Source: Methylobacter sp. (GTDB lineage Bacteria > Pseudomonadota > Gammaproteobacteria > Methylococcales > Methylomonadaceae). From it: 41,748 nucleotides of DNA. Both the position numbers and the translations under genes were made by a program. Within the stretch, counting starts at the first letter, position 1. Every line of letters starts with the position of its first letter. Of the stretch, positions 36,819 through 41,748 are shown one piece after another. The stretch lies in assembly GCF_004322395.1 (NCBI RefSeq), contig NZ_SCTW01000019.1:1-41748 (forward strand). Reading direction: 5' to 3'. The notes below the pieces were generated by a model. That model saw only the letters and a list, made by a program, of their open reading frames with translations, searched no databases and had not been told where the DNA came from.

Positions 36819-37013
36819 TTACAGGCTGATGAATTGAAAAATATATGACCTTTTCGATACCGTCATGGGGCTAAGCATTATGCTTGGTTTAATGGCGCAA
36901 CTCGGCGCGCTCCCCGCCGAACGGCCCTTAAAAAATTGATTCTGCCAATTTTCCTTAGACAGGAGACCTAATTTACACGCCTCAGGTACTGTATTGATCG
37001 CCAGCTTGGCCAT
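36819..37013 (-). CDS. possible 64-aa gene remnant
   Basis: The frame starts ATG after TTGAGGCAGA, a fair ribosome binding site, and a minus-strand terminator lies 118 bases downstream. The N-terminal part MAKLAINTVPEACKLGLLSK looks protein-like. From residue 30 the sequence crosses a GC-rich repeat-like word (CGGCGCGCTCCCCGCCGAAC, similar to 180-200) and becomes unconvincing (GSAPSCAIKPSIML). It may be the stump of a gene interrupted by a repeat. No family is recognised. Confidence 0.25.
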   Translation of the reverse strand: MAKLAINTVPEACKLGLLSKENWQNQFFKGRSAGSAPSCAIKPSIMLSPMTVSKRSYIFQFISL

Positions 37014-37408
37014 TCTGCCTCAAACGATCAAGAAATCTTAAATGTGAAAGGCTGGCTTTAATTAGGAAGTTGACATCGGCAAGCCTTTAACACCTATCAG
37101 TTTTAATGAGAATGCCCAATACGTCCTTCCGGCAGAGCGCGTAGCGAATCCATGGACGTGCTATTTAAACAAATTGATAAGCGGCAAGATCTGCAAACTA
37201 GTATTTGCACCACCTCAAGCATATTGTCATATGGCTGATGGAAGTTTTTTATATACAGGCTTAAATGGATTCGGTATATACCAATCCCAATATCGCATGA
37301 TCAAATTTAACCCAACCAAATAAAGCATCTGAAATTTGAACTTAAATTTAAACATTGCTTTACACTCAAAACCGCCGGCTCAATATCCAACTCAAATGGT
37401 GCAACCCT
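37014..37408. other. gap without recognised gene
   Basis: No frame with good start signals is visible in about 395 bases upstream of the glycoside phosphorylase. A 30-codon frame at 37232 (MADGSFLYTGLNGF) has no ribosome binding site or family. The promoter of the phosphorylase gene is not obvious. Confidence 0.3.
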
Positions 37409-40400
37409 GTGAACCAGACCTACTATGCCTTAGATGCCGATAATCGCTTCGTCATCGATCAATACAACGACCTTGCCCCTTTCGCCAGTTTTTTGCCCGG
37501 CATTGCAGGCACCATGGGTCGTCCGGCCTGGGCTTTTTATGTTAACCGGGGCCAAGCCATCGCCAGCTTTGGCGTGCGCAATAAAGACGGGGCCTTTTTG
37601 GAATTTTTCCCTGCCGACAAGGCGTATCAACTGACACCGTCCCGGGGCTTTCGGACTTTCCTGAAGATTGCCGACGGAAATCAACTCCTAAATCATGAGC
37701 CTTTCCAACGCGGGGCGGGAGCAGAGGTCAAACAACGCCTTTACGTCACTCCTCATGAGGTCGGTGTGGAAGAGATCAATCCGCAGTTGGGATTCAGTAT
37801 CCGGGCCGATATGTTCACCTTGCCCGAAGCGCCCGTGGCCGGTTTGCTGCGGCGGGTCGAGATCGTCAATACCTCCGGGCAAACTAAAAAGATAGAGATT
37901 GTCGACGGTTTGCCGCAAGTGCTTCCGTTTGGCATGAACCAATGGATACTCAAGTTCATGAGCCGAACCTCGGAAGCCTTCATGCGGGTCGAGGGTGTGG
38001 AGGAAAACTTGCCTTTTTACCGGTTGAAAGTATGGCCTACCGATTCGCCGCAAGTGGAGCCGGTGATAGCCTGCAATTTCTTCGCCGGTTTTTTGAACGG
38101 CGGACGCACCCACGTGCTGGTCGATGCGGAGAGGATTTTCGGCTTGGCTGGAGATTTTTCCAGACCGGAACGATTTTTTTCCAGCGATGGTCTGGATTTC
38201 GATAATCAGGTGGCGGGCAATCAAACGCCCTCGGCTTTCCAGGCCATGACACTCGAACTCCAGCCGGGACAAAGCCAAGTCTTTTACGGCTTTTACGGTC
38301 ATGCCGAATCGCAATCGGTGTTTGAGCAATTCATCGCCGAGGCTGACCAAGAAGATTACTTCGAGGCCAAACGGGAGATAAATCGCCAATTGGTTGAGGG
38401 CATTATGCAACATATCTTTACCGCGACAGCCAAGCCGCTGTTCGATGCCCATGCCCGGCAGTGTTATCTCGATAACGGTTTGCGCGGAGGCTTTCCCAGA
38501 GGGGTGCCGGGTGGTGCGCAATTGTATTTGTTCGGCCGCAAGCACGGCGACCTGGAACGGGATTACAACGACTTTCTATTGCAGGACACGTCGTATTCCG
38601 AGGGCAACGGCGATTTCCGAGACGTGCTGCAAAACCGCCGGATGGACTTGTTCTTCGATCCTGCGCTGGATGCCAAAAACATCCGCTATTTCTTCAACCT
38701 GATTCAACCGGATGGCTACAATCCCTGTTCTTTGCGGAACTCGCGTTTTGTCGTGGACGCTCCCCAAAACCTTGAGCATCATTTTGCTCAGTTTGCAGGC
38801 CTCGAACAACTGCTGTCCCGGGAGTTTAAATATGCGGAATTATGGCAGGTACTTCAAGGCGCGGACAACCCGGAGCCGATCATCAAGGAAATTTTGGTCC
38901 AAGCGCAGGAAGTGGAGGATGCCGAATTCGACCGGGGCTATTGGTCGGATCACTGGACGTATCTGCTGGACTTGCTGGTCAGCTATAAGGCCATTTTCCC
39001 GGATCGATTGCCCGGCTTGTTCAAGGAAAAGACCTACACCTTCTTCGATTCCACTCATTTTGTCGTCCCGCGCTCTCAAAAATACGTAGTGACGCCCAAA
39101 GGTGTACGCCAATACGGCGCGGTGCAGGGCAGTCCTGAGAAGATGACCCTGATCGACTCCCGTAGCCATCGCCGCCATCAAGTACGCTCGCAAGGCGGCC
39201 ACGGCGAGATCGTTTACACCACGCTGCTCGGAAAAATCCTGACGCTGGTCGCCAACAAACTGGCCACCCTGGACCCGTTGGGCGTAGGCATAGAAATGGA
39301 AGCCGACCGCCCCGGCTGGTGTGACGCGTTGAACGGCCTGCCCGGTATTTTCGGCTCTTCGGTCAATGAAACCATTGAGCTCAAGCGCTTGGTGGACTTT
39401 GCCTCGGAAGTCCTGCTTGATGTTGAGGAAGAGTTTTTCCTGCCAACGGAACTGGTTGACTTTATTGCGGGATTGGAAGCGCTGTTAAATCGTCCCAGCC
39501 TGACGCCTGAGCTATTCTGGCGGGAAAGCGGAACCCAAAAGGAAGCCTATCGCGAAAAAGTATTCATGGGCTTTGACGGTGCCGAACATGTTCTCTCTGT
39601 TGCAACAGTGCAATACTTCTTGGCGGCGGTTTCGGGCTATCTGGATGCCGCAATCGACAAAGCCCGGACGCCGGAAGGCATCGTCACCTATTTCTCCTAC
39701 GAGGCCGAGCAGTATCAGGAAATCGCGGACGGCAAGGCGGCTGTGACCCGCTTCAAGCAAAAACCGATACCGTTGTTTCTGGAAGGCTTCGTCCATGCCC
39801 TGCGCATCGCCGAACCGGAGGAAGTCCGGCGCTTATACGACGCGGCGCGCAACTCCGAACTGTTCGACCAAAAGTTGGGCATGTACCGCGTCAATGAACC
39901 GCTGGGCGAAAATGCGCTGGACCTGGGACGGATCGGGGTTTTCAACTATGGTTGGCTGGAGAACGGCTCTATCTTCCTGCACATGCATTACAAGTTCGTG
40001 CTGGAAATGGTTCGGGCCGGATTAATCGAGGAGTTTTACGGCCAAATTGAACAGCTGCTGGTGGCTTTTCGCGACCCGATGGAATACGGACGCAACCCGG
40101 TCGAAAACTCCAGCTTCCTGGTCAGCAGCGGCTTCGCTATCGATCCACGGCAACATGGAAGAGGCTGCGTAGCTCGTCTTTCGGGCTCCACGGTAGAATT
40201 CCTGCACCTTTGGACGCATCTTTTCCTGGGGGCTACTCCCTTTGTGTTCGAGGAAGGGGGATTGCTGTTTAGACCCGCCCCCGTCCTGTCAAAGACGTTT
40301 TTCTCCACAAACGAGCAATGCGCCAATCCCTTCGGTTTTGAAGAAACCTTGCCAGCCGACAGCGTAGCCTGTGCTTTATTGGGGGCAACCTTGTTGGTCT

Positions 40401-40576
40401 ACATCAATCCTTCGCGCCAAGATACCTTCGGCACCGCCGCCGTAAAGCCCTGCCGCTATCTGTTACATGGGCGGGATGGCGGCATGCAGACTGTGGAAGG
40501 TCAATATTTAGAAGGCCAAGCCGCTGAAGCGCTACGCCTCGGCCAATTCAGGCGTGTGGATGTGTTGCTTGCGTGA
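37409..40576 (+). CDS. GH94-like glycoside phosphorylase (possibly GH161 or GH149 type)
   Basis: The 1055-residue protein resembles the large bacterial 'cellobiose phosphorylase' relatives: DLAPFASFLPGIAGTMGRPA, FYVNRGQAIASFGV and FFPADKAYQLTPSRGFRTF form the N-terminal beta-sandwich. The (alpha/alpha)6 part contains SYSEGNGDFRDVLQNRRMD with FRDVLQ at 403-408; the Asp of the equivalent motif in GH94 is the acid catalyst (Asp405 here). RGYWSDHWTYLLDLLVSY and FNYGWLENGSIFLHMHYK follow. Such enzymes reversibly phosphorolyse beta-glucans to glucose 1-phosphate. No signal peptide, so cytoplasmic. The exact family and linkage cannot be fixed by eye. The GTG at 37409 gives the family-like N-terminus; a TTG at 37355 would add 18 residues. 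No transporter or sugar gene is adjacent. Codon use is more GC-rich than in the genes downstream. Confidence 0.78.
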   Translation: MNQTYYALDADNRFVIDQYNDLAPFASFLPGIAGTMGRPAWAFYVNRGQAIASFGVRNKDGAFLEFFPADKAYQLTPSRGFRTFLKIADGNQLLNHEPFQRGAGAEVKQRLYVTPHEVGVEEINPQLGFSIRADMFTLPEAPVAGLLRRVEIVNTSGQTKKIEIVDGLPQVLPFGMNQWILKFMSRTSEAFMRVEGVEENLPFYRLKVWPTDSPQVEPVIACNFFAGFLNGGRTHVLVDAERIFGLAGDFSRPERFFSSDGLDFDNQVAGNQTPSAFQAMTLELQPGQSQVFYGFYGHAESQSVFEQFIAEADQEDYFEAKREINRQLVEGIMQHIFTATAKPLFDAHARQCYLDNGLRGGFPRGVPGGAQLYLFGRKHGDLERDYNDFLLQDTSYSEGNGDFRDVLQNRRMDLFFDPALDAKNIRYFFNLIQPDGYNPCSLRNSRFVVDAPQNLEHHFAQFAGLEQLLSREFKYAELWQVLQGADNPEPIIKEILVQAQEVEDAEFDRGYWSDHWTYLLDLLVSYKAIFPDRLPGLFKEKTYTFFDSTHFVVPRSQKYVVTPKGVRQYGAVQGSPEKMTLIDSRSHRRHQVRSQGGHGEIVYTTLLGKILTLVANKLATLDPLGVGIEMEADRPGWCDALNGLPGIFGSSVNETIELKRLVDFASEVLLDVEEEFFLPTELVDFIAGLEALLNRPSLTPELFWRESGTQKEAYREKVFMGFDGAEHVLSVATVQYFLAAVSGYLDAAIDKARTPEGIVTYFSYEAEQYQEIADGKAAVTRFKQKPIPLFLEGFVHALRIAEPEEVRRLYDAARNSELFDQKLGMYRVNEPLGENALDLGRIGVFNYGWLENGSIFLHMHYKFVLEMVRAGLIEEFYGQIEQLLVAFRDPMEYGRNPVENSSFLVSSGFAIDPRQHGRGCVARLSGSTVEFLHLWTHLFLGATPFVFEEGGLLFRPAPVLSKTFFSTNEQCANPFGFEETLPADSVACALLGATLLVYINPSRQDTFGTAAVKPCRYLLHGRDGGMQTVEGQYLEGQAAEALRLGQFRRVDVLLA

Positions 40577-40618
40577 TATAACCTTATTAAGTGAATCTTT
40601 TTTATTGGCGGATGAAAT

Positions 40619-40834
40619 ATGACAGACAAATACGAGACCATTTTATATTGGAGCAAGGAAGATAGCGCTTTTATCGCCGAAGTCCCGGAACTTCCCGGTT
40701 GCATGGCGCATGGCAACTCCCAAGAAGAAGCGCTGGCGAATGCAAATGAGGCTATTGGGCTTTGGCTGGATACGGCAAAAGAGTTCGGTGACCCGATTCC
40801 TGAACCTAAGGGGCGTCGGCTTATGTATGCTTAA
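40619..40834 (+). CDS. HicB-like antitoxin-family protein without HicA
   Basis: A 71-residue HicB domain: YETILYWSKEDSAFIAEVPE, LPGCMAHGNSQEEALANANEAI and GLWLDTAKEFGDPIPEPKG are typical (partial RNase H-like fold). The GGCGGATGAAAT leader holds a fair ribosome binding site. HicB usually neutralises a HicA mRNA interferase encoded next to it; I find no HicA-like frame with the usual His and double-stranded RNA-binding pattern in the 42 bases upstream or the 170 bases downstream. It may be a lone antitoxin or a regulator; it has no C-terminal DNA-binding extension. Confidence 0.88.
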   Translation: MTDKYETILYWSKEDSAFIAEVPELPGCMAHGNSQEEALANANEAIGLWLDTAKEFGDPIPEPKGRRLMYA

Positions 40835-41002
40835 AATAATTGGTTCAGGATCATGTAGCATAAATATCTGATTATGCCCGACATCAGCTTAAAATGTTGG
40901 GCGACAATACAGCTGTTGCCCAGCCTACCCGGCTGAGTTGAAAAAACGCAATATATTCAGTTACTAAACTAATAATTGATTATAAATTTATGGGATTTAT
41001 TT

Positions 41003-41748
41003 GTGAGTAATTTAACTGTTCTAAATAAGTATTTCTTTGGTGGTGAGGCTGAAGCTGAAGCCGATATACGGAACGAAATATTCGTTCCGCCAACTAATCT
41101 TAGTAATATTCTTTCCTTTGTTAGATCAAGGTACCGTGTTCTACTGGGTGCTAAAGGAGTTGGAAAATCCCTGCTTATAAACATCTTGAATGAATCTGCG
41201 TTAGAAGATAATGCAATTTCTGTCCTACTTAAGCCGGGTGATTTTGATTGTGAAGCGATAGTAAAAAAATCTACTAATGCGGATAAGGTGAGTTCTGCCT
41301 ATAATCAGCTTTTAAAAGCTATTGGTGCTAAAATTGGTCAGTATTCGACTGGTCTTATAGTTGATGAGTCTACAATAAATCTAAATAAACTTTCTTTAGA
41401 GGAAGGCATATCTAAATCTGATGCCATATCAAGGTTTGCATCATTTTTAGCAGAAATTACTCCTGTTGCGAAAGAGTATGCTGTTGCGGCACAAAAAATC
41501 CAGAGACTAAATACAAACAAGAATATCCTAAGAAAAGATATTTCTACTGTGTTGAATAAAAATTCTGGATTTTGCTTGACGACGTAGATCAAGCGGCAAT
41601 TACCTCTAATAATTTTTATGATTATTCTGTTTGTTGGGCCATTGTGGCAGCAACAATTCAGCTTGCAAATGACTTTCAGGAAATAAGATCTCTTATATCT
41701 GTCAGAACTGACATCTGGCATACAATGACAGTAGCGAAACGCCTTGGG
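41003..41748 (+). pseudogene. P-loop ATPase (Sll1717-like), frameshifted and cut by the window end
   Basis: The frame starts at GTG 41003 (MSNLTVLNKYFFGGEAEAEA) with GGGA upstream. The early FGGEAEAE and RYRVLLGAKGVGKSLLINIL (Walker A GAKGVGKS) resemble Sll1717-type P-loop ATPases often found in defence islands. The frame ends at 41587, but just before that, near 41565-41570, a different frame continues with WILLDDVDQAAITS, an expected Walker B (ILLDDVD), and then IRSLISVRTDIWHTM to the window end without a stop. One missing base near 41568 explains this. It may be a real inactivating mutation or a sequencing error. Base composition is clearly more AT-rich than upstream genes, suggesting acquisition by transfer. 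Confidence 0.7.

Noticed and set aside
37688-38545. 285-codon minus-strand frame within the glycoside phosphorylase
   Set aside because: Mirror of a GC-biased coding gene; no start signals or recognisable domain.

Overview
The window looks like chromosomal DNA of a gammaproteobacterium of moderate GC content. The evidence is gene content and order: serS-crcB-orn, orn opposite an M48 peptidase and rsgA, recG/spoT/rpoZ, and hslV-hslU-DUF971-ubiE-ubiJ-ubiB, all familiar gammaproteobacterial neighbourhoods. The type-2 'putative thymidine phosphorylase' beside a divergent PRPP synthetase, and the many intergenic repeats, would fit a Methylococcales-type methanotroph. That is inference only: no methane-oxidation gene lies here.

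Layout. 1-5.1 kb (minus strand): a very large FG-GAP/UnbV/HEAT protein, a small membrane protein and DNA-3-methyladenine glycosylase I. 5.5-10.4 kb (mostly plus): a nucleotide phosphorylase/PRPP synthetase pair, a HupE-like membrane protein, an ASCH-like protein (minus) and an EF-hand-like protein, followed by a possible small RNA with a strong terminator. 10.6-13.3 kb (minus): ssb, an unknown 144-aa gene and a COG3044 ABC-class ATPase in one apparent operon. 13.6-13.8 kb: a 57-aa membrane protein gene with a good promoter and terminator. 14.2-16.8 kb (minus): serS, an unusual double-length crcB, and orn. 16.9-19.1 kb (plus): M48 peptidase and rsgA, overlapping by one base. 19.3-28.8 kb (minus): glycosyltransferase, ubiC, recG, ridA, spoT, rpoZ, pgk and a thioredoxin-fold protein. 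29.0-34.6 kb (minus): ubiB, ubiJ, ubiE, DUF971, hslU, hslV. 34.7-36.5 kb (plus): DUF4126 membrane protein, two identical tRNA-Phe genes, a winged-helix protein and a doubtful small gene. 37.4-41.7 kb (plus): a 1055-residue GH94-like glycoside phosphorylase, a lone HicB-like protein and a frameshifted AT-rich P-loop ATPase that runs off the window.

How the genes work together. The core modules are ubiquinone synthesis (ubiC, ubiE, ubiJ, ubiB), proteolysis (HslVU, M48), translation and ribosome maturation (serS, tRNA-Phe, rsgA), DNA repair and replication (tag, ssb, recG), the stringent response (spoT, rpoZ) and RNA turnover (orn). The accessory part starts after about 36 kb and has a different character.

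Most striking points: (1) a CrcB fluoride channel fused to a degenerate second repeat that has lost its first helix, which would invert that half; (2) several families of intergenic inverted repeats whose arms are built from short tandem units; (3) a candidate small RNA between convergent genes, with two hairpin loops that can pair with each other; (4) the uncharacterised ssb-linked operon; (5) a frameshifted ATPase of a type often found in defence islands. I see no CRISPR array, no complete insertion sequence and no rRNA.
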